Shown: positions 26,557 to 34,783 of the stretch, piece by piece
Layout: every line of letters begins with the position of its first letter
How positions within the stretch are numbered: position 1 is the stretch's first letter
Origin: Methylobacter sp.
GTDB lineage: Bacteria; Pseudomonadota; Gammaproteobacteria; Methylococcales; Methylomonadaceae
Direction: 5' to 3'
DNA: 64,000 nt
Assembly (NCBI GenBank): GCA_030653985.1
Contig: JAURYJ010000001.1
Location: forward strand, 1-64,000
Notes under the pieces: generated by a model
The model's input: the letters and a program-made list of their open reading frames with translations, nothing else
What the model was told of the DNA's origin: nothing
Database searches by the model: none
Program-made: the position numbers and the translations under genes

Positions 26557-28485
26557 TCATTTAATGCACCCACGCACCGTAAGCGCCAAATTTTCCGCCG
26601 ATAACTCTTCCAGCGTCAGGCATTCGGCACCCAACGCCTGTGCCAATTGCCGCGCTTTACCCAAGCGTAAATAGCCGGTTTCGGTATCGAGTATCAGCGC
26701 GGGTACGCCGCGTTCTGCCAGTAATTCTGCAAATCTCAAGCTTTCCTGCCAGGGGTCGTTACCATCGTTCAGCGCGACATTGGCCTTACCGTCTGTAAGC
26801 ACTACCAGCAACGGCGGCATGCCGGTTTTCTCCAGCGTTTCCAGCGCCAAAGACAATGCATGAGGCAATGGCGTACGGCCGCCGGTGGGCAGTTCGCGCA
26901 GATTCTGTTCGGCAAGATCGACGCTGCGGGTCGGCGACAATAATAGTTGCCCGGATTCGCCGCGAAAGCTGATCACCGCGACTTCATCGCGCTGCTGGTA
27001 GGCATCGGTTAGCAGCGATAACACTGCACCTTTGACCGCTTCCATGCGCCGTTGCGCCGCCATCGAGCCTGAGGCATCGACCACAAACAAGATCAGGTTA
27101 GCGGTTTTGCCTACGCGGATTTGCTGGTGTAGATCGCTTTTTGTCACCTGGAAGTTATCCGAACCTCGAAGCGCCGCGCTACGCAAGGTCGCGCCGACGG
27201 CGAGACTGCTTGGATTTTGGTCCTGCACGACGCGCACGACACGGCCGCGCGGCGCATCTGGCGCAGTGCTGCGCTTGCCGGAAGCGTAGCGGCTAGCAAC
27301 CGTATCGACTGCTATTTTTCGTATGTTACCGGCAGACGCGGCGACGAATACCTGTTGTTCGCTTTGCGAGTCGCCGTTATCTTGATCGTTTTCCTGCTCG
27401 GTATTTTCAGCGCCGGATTCGCCTTCATCCGGCGACTGTAAAGCCTGCTGCATCAACTCATCGAGCTGATCTTTATCCAGCCCCGGTTGCTCGAACGGTT
27501 TGCGCCTGCGCCGATGCGGCAACACCAATTCCGCCGCGCCGCGCACGTCTCCCGGCGTTACCTGAGACCGGCCTTCTAATGCCGCCAGTGCGCGCGCCGC
27601 TTTGTGCATGACGATGTCGGCGCGAAGACTCGCCACTTCGAATTCGCAACATAAATGGCTGATCAGGTCGAGCAACGTATCATCCAGCGTCACTTTGGGA
27701 AGCAATAGTTGCGCGGTAGCGAGTTGATGGCGCAAAGTATGTTGTTCCTGCATCCAGGCGGCAGCGTAAGCCGTGGGATTGGCCTCGTAGGCAATGCGCC
27801 TTCGCACGACTTCGGAGCGCAAGGTTTTGTCGCGAGGAGCGATCACTTCAACCATCAGGCCGAAGCGATCCAGCAATTGCGGACGCAAATCGCCTTCTTC
27901 CAGGTTCATCGTGCCTATCAGCGTAAAGCGGGCAGGGTGGGTAACTGACAAGCCTTCGCGCTGCACCGCATTGACGCCCATCGCCGCCGCATCCAGCAGC
28001 ACATCGACCAGATGATCGGGGAGCAGGTTGACTTCGTCGATATAGAGTATACCTCGGTGCGACGCAGCCAGCAGGCCGGGCTTGAACACGCGTTGACCGC
28101 CTTTAAGCGCCTGTTCCAAATCCAGAGTACCGATGACGCGGTCTTCAGTTGCGCCCAGCGGCAAGGTGATAAAAGGCACGGGCTGTGGGCGCGAATTTAT
28201 TCGCGCTGCCGTTAAAAGCGCGAATGAATTTGCGCCCACAGGATTACAGGTTTCGCAGTGCTGATAAGGTGCGCCGGGAGCGCAATTAAATGCGCACCCA
28301 TCAACCCGTTCGATCAGCGGCAGAATGTCGGTCAGCGCCCGCGCCGCGGTGCTTTTAGCGGTGCCTTTGTCGCCGCGTATCAATACGCCGCCCAGCGACG
28401 GATCGACTGCGCACAGCAGCAAGGCGGTCTTGAGCTGGGTTTGTTCGACGATCGCGGAAAAAGGGAAGGTGACGTGATGCATCAT
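26557..28485 (-). CDS. CobN-associated magnesium-chelatase-type ATPase (ChlI-ChlD/BchID fusion)
   Basis: The 642-residue AAA+ plus von Willebrand A protein probably energises CobN. Walker A is IRGDKGTAKSTAARAL near residue 37; ILYIDEVNLLPDHLVDVLLD contains Walker B. An acidic Gln/Glu/Asp-rich linker follows (~350-375). The C-terminal VWA domain has the MIDAS motif LFVVDASGSMAAQRR. Residues ~83-101 (VGANSFAL...RINSRP) come from an in-frame REP-A palindrome, inserted between the HCETC segment and VPFITLPLGATEDRVIG, a loop that varies in the family. Overlaps cobN by 4 nt. Confidence 0.93.
   Translation of the reverse strand: MMHHVTFPFSAIVEQTQLKTALLLCAVDPSLGGVLIRGDKGTAKSTAARALTDILPLIERVDGCAFNCAPGAPYQHCETCNPVGANSFALLTAARINSRPQPVPFITLPLGATEDRVIGTLDLEQALKGGQRVFKPGLLAASHRGILYIDEVNLLPDHLVDVLLDAAAMGVNAVQREGLSVTHPARFTLIGTMNLEEGDLRPQLLDRFGLMVEVIAPRDKTLRSEVVRRRIAYEANPTAYAAAWMQEQHTLRHQLATAQLLLPKVTLDDTLLDLISHLCCEFEVASLRADIVMHKAARALAALEGRSQVTPGDVRGAAELVLPHRRRRKPFEQPGLDKDQLDELMQQALQSPDEGESGAENTEQENDQDNGDSQSEQQVFVAASAGNIRKIAVDTVASRYASGKRSTAPDAPRGRVVRVVQDQNPSSLAVGATLRSAALRGSDNFQVTKSDLHQQIRVGKTANLILFVVDASGSMAAQRRMEAVKGAVLSLLTDAYQQRDEVAVISFRGESGQLLLSPTRSVDLAEQNLRELPTGGRTPLPHALSLALETLEKTGMPPLLVVLTDGKANVALNDGNDPWQESLRFAELLAERGVPALILDTETGYLRLGKARQLAQALGAECLTLEELSAENLALTVRGCIK
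28185..28239. repeat. REP-A palindrome, copy 4 (inside the chelatase ATPase gene)
   Basis: GTGGGCGCGAATTTATTCGCG and a near-complementary CGCGAATGAATTTGCGCCCAC flank a short spacer. Minus-strand translation gives VGANSFALLTAARINSRP, the same phase used in cobB. Confidence 0.9.
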
Positions 28486-31400
28486 GCCCCGCGCGGTGTT
28501 TCGCCGCGCGCCTCCAGCAAAGTTTCGCTATGCAGGTATAAATCTTGTAAGGCGTTCAGCGTTTGTTGCTTAGGTTCTGCCCACATGCCGCGACCGGCGG
28601 CTTCCAACAGGCGTTCGGCAATCGCGTTTTGCGCCCATGGATTAGCTTCCTCCAAAAAGCGTTGCATTTCCGGGTCCATCGCGTAGGTTTCGGCGACTTG
28701 CTCGTACATCCAATCGTCCATCACTTGCGCGGTGGCGTCGTAGCCGAACAAATAATCGACGGTTGCGGTCAGTTCCAGTCCGCCTTTGTAGCCGTGACGG
28801 CGGATGCTGTCCAGCCATTTGGGGTTGACGACGCGCGAACGGAACACCCGCAAGGTCTCTTCCTTCAGGTCGCGCACTTGCGCCCGTGACGGGTCGTGGC
28901 TGTCGCCGAAATACTTGCGCGGCTGCTGTCCGGTCAAGGCTCTGATCGTGGCGATCATGCCGCCGTGAAATTGCAGGTAATCGTCGCTGTCGAAAATGTC
29001 GTGTTCGCGGTTATCCTGGTTGTGCAGCGCCACCTGGACGCCGGACAGCCGGGTACGGAACGCATCGCGCTGATCGTCGCCTTGCTGGCTGCGACTATAG
29101 GCATAGCCGCCCCAGTTGACGTAGGCTTCGGCAAAATCGGCATCGGCCTGCCAGTTTTTTTCCTGGATCAGCGGCAAGATGCCCGCGCCGTAACTGCCGG
29201 GTTTGGCGCCGAAGATGCGCAAGGCAGCGCGTTGCGAGGCTTCATCTTCGGTCAGGCCTTGGCCTATCCAGTCGCCCAGTTCGGCCAGATAATGCTTGCG
29301 CACGAAGTTCTGCGACAGCGGTTCGTCCAGCGCAATGACCGCATTAACCGCATCGTCAATCAAATCGATCAGTTGCGGAAAAGCGTCGCGGAAAAAACCG
29401 CTGATGCGGGTGGTGACATCGATACGCGGGCGTTTTAATGCATCCAGCGGAATGACTTCGACGCCGGTCACGCGGCGGTTTTCAGTCTGCCACACCGGGC
29501 GCACGCCGAGTAGCGCTAAAATCTGCGCGACGTCGTCGCCGTGGGTGCGCATGGCGCTGGTGCCCCAGATGCTGATGGCGACGCTCTCGGGATAATCGCC
29601 GGTTTCGCGGACGTAGCGCGACAGCACTTCATGGGCGAGTTGCTGGCCGACGCGCCAGGCCGATTGCGATGGCACGCTGCGCGGATCGACCGAGTAAAAA
29701 TTGCGTCCGGTCGGCAGGATATGCGCCATGCCGCGAGTCGGCGACCCGCTGGGGCCTGCGGGTACGTAACCGCCGGACAGGCCGCTCAATAAATTGTCGA
29801 TTTCGTCGGTGGCGCGGGCAAGATTGGGCACCAGTTCTTGGCAGGCAAAGCTCAGCACCCGTTTTAATGCGTTGCAATCGGCCGTGCTGTTGCCGAAGGT
29901 TTTGCTGATAGCCTGGTCTATGGCTGACTCGGCGTAAGCATGTGCCTGCAATTCATTGAATAACTGTTTGCATAGCGCTTCGATGGTTTCCAAAACGTCG
30001 GCATGGGTGGGCAAAGATCGCCCAGCCAGTTTTTCAAGTTCGGGAATTGCTTGATCCAATCGGCGGCCCTGATGCTCCAGCAGCGAATCCATGCTCAGGC
30101 CGAATAACCGCGCAATTTCAATGGGCAGTCCGGGTATGTCCTGATTCGGCAAGCGGGTCAGCGAGACCAACATGTCTGTTAGTTGCTCGCTTTCCGGCGC
30201 TTGTCCGAGTATATGCAAGCCGTCGCGGATTTGCGCCGCGCCCAGTTCGCAAAGATAGCCGTCCAGATCCTCGATCAAATGCGCGACATCGGCACCGGCC
30301 ATTTTGGTCAATAGTTCGGGTAGCCCATCTTTGTCATGGTGATGATCGTCATCATCGTGGTCATGGTGTTCTTCGTCGTGATCGTGGTTATGCCCGTGAT
30401 GATGTTCGTCATGATCATGGTGACTGTGATGATCACGGAGTCCCTCGCTATGGCCATGATGGTGATCATCATCGTGTTCATGCTCATGATGGTCATGGCC
30501 GTGATGCTCGTGATTATGAGAATCATCGGCATGGTGATGATGTCCATGATGGTCGTCATCGTGATCATGGTGCAACAGCCGGGCTTGCAAGTCGGCATCC
30601 AGGTTGGTTTCTTTGACCAAGTCCCATATTTGCTGCTGCAACAGCGGCAGTTTGGCCGGATCGAGTACTTCCACCTGATAATATTCGTCGACCAATTGGG
30701 TCAGTTGCGCCAGTGCGCCGTAAGTGTCGGCGGTAGTCATCGGCGGCGTCAGGTGATCGACGACGACCGCATGGGCGCGGCGCTTGGCCTGCGCGCCTTC
30801 GCCGGGATCGTTGATGATGAACGGGTAAAACAACGGCATGTCGGCCAACAGCGCATCGGGGAAACAATTTTCCGACAAGCCCACGCCTTTTCCCGGCAAC
30901 CATTCGAGCGTGCCGTGCTTGCCGACATGCACAATCGCATCGGCTTTCCATTCGTCGCGCAACCAGCGGTACAGCGCATAGTAATGGTGGGTGGGCGGCA
31001 GGTCGGGCTGGTGGTAGATCGCGTCGGGGTCCATGCCGTAACCGCGCGGCGGCTGCAAGGCCACGAAGGTGTTGCCCAGTTCCAGTCCCGCCAACGCGAT
31101 ATGATTGTCATGCACATAGGCTTCGCCCGGCGCGGCTCCCCATTGTGCGGTCATTTTCTGCTGCATCTCAAGCGGCAGGTCGTCAAACCATGCCTGATAT
31201 TGCGCGGCCGGTACGCGGCCGACGGCATGGCTTAGCTGTTCGCTGGTTAGATAAGTATTGTCGTAAGCGCAGCGGTCGATCAGTTCGTGGATCAGCGCGG
31301 TGCCGCTTTCTGGGAGCTTGCCGATGTTATAACCGGCGGCTTGCATGGCTTGGAGTATCCGCATCAATGACGCCGGTGCATCGAGGCCGACCGCATTGCC

Positions 31401-32549
31401 GATTTGCGAGGCTTTGCTGTTGGAGTTGGTGAATACGAAGGCGATACGCTTGTCGGCATTGTTCAGATGTTTAAGCCGCGCAAAACGTGAGGCGATACCG
31501 GCAATACGCGCGACCCGATCCGGTACGGGCTCGTATTCGACCAGTTCGTTCGACGGGCCGGAGGCTTTGGCCTTGAACGACAGCGGTACGGTGATGATGC
31601 GGCCGTCGAATTCCGGCAATACCACGTTCATTGCCGCATCCAGCGGATTGAGGCCGCGCGCCGATTGTTCCCACTGCTGCATCATCATGCCGCTGGTGAT
31701 GGCTTGCAGTACCGGCACATTGAGTTGCTCCAGCACCGATACCGACCAGCCTGCGGGTGTGGCTCCGCCGGGGGTGATTTCGCCCATTGCAAATGCGGTG
31801 GTGTTGATCAGCACGTCGATATGTGTGCCTTGATGGCCGCTGAAATAACTCAAGGCTTTAGGTAAGGTATTCTCGCTATGACCTGCGCGTAACGACGAGG
31901 TGAATACGGGCAATACGTTCAGGCCGCGTTTTTCCAGTTGTTCAATGAGAGCATCGATAAAACGCGTGTTGCCGCTCATCCAGTGGGCGCGGTAAAAAAC
32001 GATGCCGATGCTGGCCTTGTCTGGAGTTCGCAGCGCAAGCCAGTCGTCTATATTGGCGCCTTGGGACAGATCGGGATGATAAATGCCGTGTTCGGGCAAA
32101 TCCACTGCGGGTTCAAAGCCAAAACCGGTCAGTAAAAAATGATCGGAAAGGTAGCGTAGCAGTTGCGCCAGATTGACGCTGCCGCCAGCTTGAAAATAGG
32201 TCTGAACCTGATGCAGTACGTCCGATGATACAGTGGAGGCGGCCGCCAATTCTGGGTCAGGTTCGCCGGTGCCGCTGATGGCGATCAAGTACAGACCGTG
32301 GCTTTTAACGTGACGCAGCAGATCGGTAAAGCCGGGCACGCTGCCGAGACGCCCTAATACGCGCAATACGATAATACGCGCCGGAGCAAGCTGATGTTTT
32401 AACAGCTCGGCCATTTGCGCGTCGCTTTCCAAGGCCTGCAAGTTAATGCCGATGCATTGCGAGAAACCTTCCGGCATTTGCGCCTGTGCGCTTTGCAATA
32501 CCATCAGGTCGTTGGGTGCGTGGGTCAGCAGCGCAATAGGCTTGTTCAT
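28482..32549 (-). CDS. cobN: Cobaltochelatase large subunit CobN
   Basis: CobN is the catalytic subunit for ATP-dependent cobalt insertion, homologous to ChlH/BchH. I start at the ATG at 32549 (MNKPIALLTHAPNDLMVLQS), giving ~1355 residues. The longer frame runs through a repeat into the ferredoxin gene. Family segments include HVGKHGTLEWLPGKGVGLSE, PFIINDPGEGAQAKRRAHA, GIYHPDLSQGANI and AISIWGTSAMRTHGDD. Residues ~660-742 (30325-30570) form a striking His/Asp-rich tract with dozens of histidines, inserted in the middle of the protein and likely to bind Co2+ or Ni2+. The chelatase ATPase gene follows. Confidence 0.95.
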   Translation of the reverse strand: MNKPIALLTHAPNDLMVLQSAQAQMPEGFSQCIGINLQALESDAQMAELLKHQLAPARIIVLRVLGRLGSVPGFTDLLRHVKSHGLYLIAISGTGEPDPELAAASTVSSDVLHQVQTYFQAGGSVNLAQLLRYLSDHFLLTGFGFEPAVDLPEHGIYHPDLSQGANIDDWLALRTPDKASIGIVFYRAHWMSGNTRFIDALIEQLEKRGLNVLPVFTSSLRAGHSENTLPKALSYFSGHQGTHIDVLINTTAFAMGEITPGGATPAGWSVSVLEQLNVPVLQAITSGMMMQQWEQSARGLNPLDAAMNVVLPEFDGRIITVPLSFKAKASGPSNELVEYEPVPDRVARIAGIASRFARLKHLNNADKRIAFVFTNSNSKASQIGNAVGLDAPASLMRILQAMQAAGYNIGKLPESGTALIHELIDRCAYDNTYLTSEQLSHAVGRVPAAQYQAWFDDLPLEMQQKMTAQWGAAPGEAYVHDNHIALAGLELGNTFVALQPPRGYGMDPDAIYHQPDLPPTHHYYALYRWLRDEWKADAIVHVGKHGTLEWLPGKGVGLSENCFPDALLADMPLFYPFIINDPGEGAQAKRRAHAVVVDHLTPPMTTADTYGALAQLTQLVDEYYQVEVLDPAKLPLLQQQIWDLVKETNLDADLQARLLHHDHDDDHHGHHHHADDSHNHEHHGHDHHEHEHDDDHHHGHSEGLRDHHSHHDHDEHHHGHNHDHDEEHHDHDDDDHHHDKDGLPELLTKMAGADVAHLIEDLDGYLCELGAAQIRDGLHILGQAPESEQLTDMLVSLTRLPNQDIPGLPIEIARLFGLSMDSLLEHQGRRLDQAIPELEKLAGRSLPTHADVLETIEALCKQLFNELQAHAYAESAIDQAISKTFGNSTADCNALKRVLSFACQELVPNLARATDEIDNLLSGLSGGYVPAGPSGSPTRGMAHILPTGRNFYSVDPRSVPSQSAWRVGQQLAHEVLSRYVRETGDYPESVAISIWGTSAMRTHGDDVAQILALLGVRPVWQTENRRVTGVEVIPLDALKRPRIDVTTRISGFFRDAFPQLIDLIDDAVNAVIALDEPLSQNFVRKHYLAELGDWIGQGLTEDEASQRAALRIFGAKPGSYGAGILPLIQEKNWQADADFAEAYVNWGGYAYSRSQQGDDQRDAFRTRLSGVQVALHNQDNREHDIFDSDDYLQFHGGMIATIRALTGQQPRKYFGDSHDPSRAQVRDLKEETLRVFRSRVVNPKWLDSIRRHGYKGGLELTATVDYLFGYDATAQVMDDWMYEQVAETYAMDPEMQRFLEEANPWAQNAIAERLLEAAGRGMWAEPKQQTLNALQDLYLHSETLLEARGETPRGA

Positions 32550-32550
32550 A

Positions 32551-32598
32551 TCGGCAATTGCTCCCTGCATTGCTCTACCTCCTGCATCCATGCAGTCG
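32551..32598 (-). repeat. 48-bp hairpin element, copy b (ferredoxin-cobN junction)
   Basis: The minus strand begins CGACTGCATGGATGCAGGAG and ends GCAATTGCCGA. It lies exactly between the TGA of the ferredoxin gene and the ATG of cobN. If translated upstream of cobN it would give DCMDAGGRAMQGAIAD, similar to the Mch tail. Confidence 0.85.
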
Positions 32599-32901
32599 TC
32601 AGGCATCGCCGGTACCCAGACGGTGAACAACGTGCTCACTGACTTCGACGCCATTTTCCAGATGTTCGCTGACGATGCGTTCCAGCACGGCCTCGTCGGT
32701 ACAGGAATACCAGACGCCTTCAGGATAAACGACCAGGATAGGGCCGTTTTTGCACACCGCAAAACAGTTTGAGCGTGTGCGTTTTATTTTAAGATGAGGG
32801 CGGGCATCGATTTTTTGACCCAGCTGTTGGAACAGTGGGGTGTTGTCATCAGAGCAGCGCGAGCCGGTACACATCAAGACATGTTTGTCGTGGGTTCTCA
32901 T
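32599..32901 (-). CDS. Thioredoxin-like [2Fe-2S] ferredoxin of the cobalamin operon
   Basis: The 100-residue protein begins MRTHDKHVLMCTGSRC. Cysteines in VLMCTGSRC and NCFAVCKNGPILVVYPEG are placed as in (2Fe-2S) ferredoxins often encoded next to cobN or cobW. The start overlaps the cbtA stop (ATGA). It may supply electrons for a redox step of corrin synthesis; this is inference from position. Confidence 0.88.
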   Translation of the reverse strand: MRTHDKHVLMCTGSRCSDDNTPLFQQLGQKIDARPHLKIKRTRSNCFAVCKNGPILVVYPEGVWYSCTDEAVLERIVSEHLENGVEVSEHVVHRLGTGDA

Positions 32902-33578
32902 AATTTTTTTTGGTAAAACTGTCCCATCAAACCGCCTAGCGCCAGCCAAAAAACAGCGTTGGCAAAAACGGTGGCGGTGATAAAGGATTGTGCTAATTCG
33001 GCAGGTGCCGCGCTGCTGTGAACTTCCGGCTGCGGCGCACTGATTAAATGAGGTGCTGCGAGTAACACCACACCGAAAAACTGGTACGTTTTGGTTTTGG
33101 CAAAAGCCAGTAACGACAGTCCGAAGCCGGTATCGACCACGGTGATCAGCCACCAACTTTGTCGATCTGTCAGTTCGGCCGCTGTTGTGCCGGGAACTTC
33201 GGGCGGCAATCCTAAAGACGGTGCAACGAAAAAGGTGATGTAGCCAGCCAGTCCCCACAACAGTCCTATGCGCCAACTGTCGGGGCGGCCGCGCAAACAC
33301 ATGATTGCGCCAAGCAGCAAGGCAAAACCAACGCCCAAGGCGATATTGGCTACCGCCGTAAAAAATGTCCGCTCCCAGCCGTTTTTAGGCTGCCATTCAT
33401 GCTGTTCGTGGCTATTGTCGGCATTGGCATTGGCTGCGGCCTGTTCTTCGTACATTTCGGCCTGGAGCAAGGTCGGGATGACTTGAATTTGCTGAACGGC
33501 AGTCAGCAACAAACCCGCCAGCAAGCCGGTCCAGAGAGCCGCAGTAAGCAGCTCTCTGAAGGTAGTCAGATTAAACAT
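32898..33578 (-). CDS. cbtA: Predicted cobalt transporter subunit CbtA
   Basis: The membrane protein has several hydrophobic segments (LLTAALWTGLLAGLLLTAVQ, GYITFFVAPSLGLPPEVPG, WWLITVVDTGFGLSLLAFAK) and begins MFNLTTFRELL. The PEVPG motif after FVAPSLGLPP and cytoplasmic acidic/His segments (NSHEQHEWQ) suit CbtA. The start ATG overlaps the cbtB stop as TAATG; a GTG nine bases upstream is less likely. CbtAB genes are typically under B12 riboswitch control. Confidence 0.88.
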   Translation of the reverse strand: MFNLTTFRELLTAALWTGLLAGLLLTAVQQIQVIPTLLQAEMYEEQAAANANADNSHEQHEWQPKNGWERTFFTAVANIALGVGFALLLGAIMCLRGRPDSWRIGLLWGLAGYITFFVAPSLGLPPEVPGTTAAELTDRQSWWLITVVDTGFGLSLLAFAKTKTYQFFGVVLLAAPHLISAPQPEVHSSAAPAELAQSFITATVFANAVFWLALGGLMGQFYQKKL

Positions 33579-33805
33579 TAATGGCACGGAAAGCTGGCGG
33601 AATGTCGTCCATCATGTGCAGTGTTATGTAAGGGTGCAATGTCAGAAAAACCGGCGGTGTACAACAGTGCCAAGCCCAACATGCCGGCCAGCAGGGCAGG
33701 AAATATTTTGTAAGCAATCCCCCTGCCTTCGGCTTCCCCCTTTGACAAAGGGGGATTGAGGGGGATTTTTTGAGCGTTATCGAGCAAAACAGGTGTTGAT
33801 GGCAT
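33578..33805 (-). CDS. cbtB: Predicted cobalt transporter subunit CbtB
   Basis: This 75-residue single-pass membrane protein ends in the diagnostic CbtB motif HNTAHDGRHSASFPCH, with metal-ligand histidines and a cysteine. The membrane segment is LLAGMLGLALLYTAGF. Residues ~14-30 (NPPLSKGEAEGRGIA) derive from a palindromic repeat inserted in frame in the cytoplasmic N-terminus. First gene after the riboswitch. Confidence 0.9.
   Translation of the reverse strand: MPSTPVLLDNAQKIPLNPPLSKGEAEGRGIAYKIFPALLAGMLGLALLYTAGFSDIAPLHNTAHDGRHSASFPCH
33716..33767. repeat. REP-E palindrome (AATCCCCCT family), inside cbtB
   Basis: AATCCCCCT and AGGGGGATT form outer arms, and CCCCCTTTG / CAAAGGGGG inner arms. 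It is carried in the cbtB coding sequence without a stop. Confidence 0.85.
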
Positions 33806-33944
33806 GGGGTTTCTCCGGGGTAAAGAGACAGCAAAGCCGCTAACGCAAGCGCGTTACCGGCAGGAATAATCTGTACGAGGGAGAAAGTGCAGGACGGACG
33901 CGCAGAGAGCAATCCATCTGAGCGCCCTCCGCGCACAAATTCGA

Positions 33945-34145
33945 TTATCACTTCAGGCCGGTCTCCGGGCTCACGAGTTGAAAGCCTGTTAGCGTTTCCA
34001 AGGTTAGCGCCTTCCGATGCAGCACACAGTGGCGTTTACCAACCTTTTACTTGTTTACCGTTGCGGGGGCAGCGTGGGTTTTGTTTGCCTCTTAAGCAAA
34101 CTCACCGACTTCCCGTTTCAATTCTGCGGACGATAGTCCATGAAT
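33945..34145 (-). promoter_or_regulatory. Cobalamin riboswitch controlling the cobalamin operon
   Basis: Read on the minus strand, the segment contains ACGGGAAGTCGGTGAG, GCTGCCCCCGCAACGGTAA, the B12-box-type AACGCCACTGTG, AAGGCGCTAACCTTGG and GAGCCCGGAGACCGGCC in the canonical order. It lies ~140 nt upstream of cbtB, so the whole 18-kb run should be repressed by adenosylcobalamin or a related corrinoid. Confidence 0.95.
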
Positions 34146-34335
34146 ACCTAAAGCAAATTTTACCGGGCTAGTATATTCATTGAATAAAAAACTAGCAAGC
34201 GTTGAGGCATTGCTAATGAAGGCTTAATTCAACAGCAATGGGGGGATTATCTGACGAATGAGTCACTTTTTACAGGGCTAGGTAGTCCGCCGTAAACTTG
34301 CTTTATCAAAACAAAATCTTATAATCATTTCTGCT

Positions 34336-34524
34336 TTCAGGTTCCGGAGGGTTTTTCAGACCCAATGGTTAAACGGGAAGTCGGTAAGGTTTTGACTGAA
34401 TCCGACGCTGCCCCCGCAACGGTATATAAGTAAAGTTTCATCGAGATGCCACTGTGTTTACGCATGGGAAGGTGATGATTCAGGCTAACGCCACTTATAA
34501 GCCCGGAGACCGGCCCGAAAGTTT
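34336..34524 (+). promoter_or_regulatory. Cobalamin riboswitch controlling the TonB-dependent receptor
   Basis: The plus strand shows AACGGGAAGTCGGTAAG, GCTGCCCCCGCAACGG, ATGCCACTGTG, GGCTAACGCCAC and AGCCCGGAGACCGGCCCG in canonical order. It precedes the receptor gene and is arranged head to head with the riboswitch of the biosynthetic operon, about 190 nt away. Confidence 0.95.
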
Positions 34525-34783
34525 AATTCGGTACAGCGGAGGGCTGTCTGCGAAAGTGACAGTGCAGCTTCGCGTTTGTGTCATCTCTCGTTTTCTATTG
34601 TCCTCTGTTGTGTAAATCAACCATTATGCGCGGGCGGCGCTGAGAGGACACATGCAAAACTTTATCTTCGACCCATTATTCGTTACGGATTTTAATACCC
34701 GGTTACATCCGCAGGAAACCCCGAAAAATCTTCATGATATGAGGGTTATCATGTCCAGCTTGGCAGTTAGAACAGGATCTGCC

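Noticed and set aside
30318-30576. CRISPR-like or tandem repeat array
   Set aside because: The CATGATGATC-type pattern is not regularly spaced and has no unique spacers; it is the coding sequence of the His/Asp-rich tract in CobN.
28896-31865. Long open frames on the plus strand opposite cobN
   Set aside because: They are antisense shadows caused by the high GC third positions of cobN and by its His-codon tract; they show low-complexity Met/Val/Ile composition and no family motif.
32549-32762. Longer N-terminus of CobN
   Set aside because: The extension reads through the 48-bp repeat and out of frame through the ferredoxin gene; the family begins at MNKPIALL-like sequence.
34652-34783. Longer N-terminus of the TonB receptor
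   Set aside because: Starts at 34652 or 34751 would place 11-44 residues in front of a clean signal peptide. The ATG at 34784 fits export better, though this is not proven.
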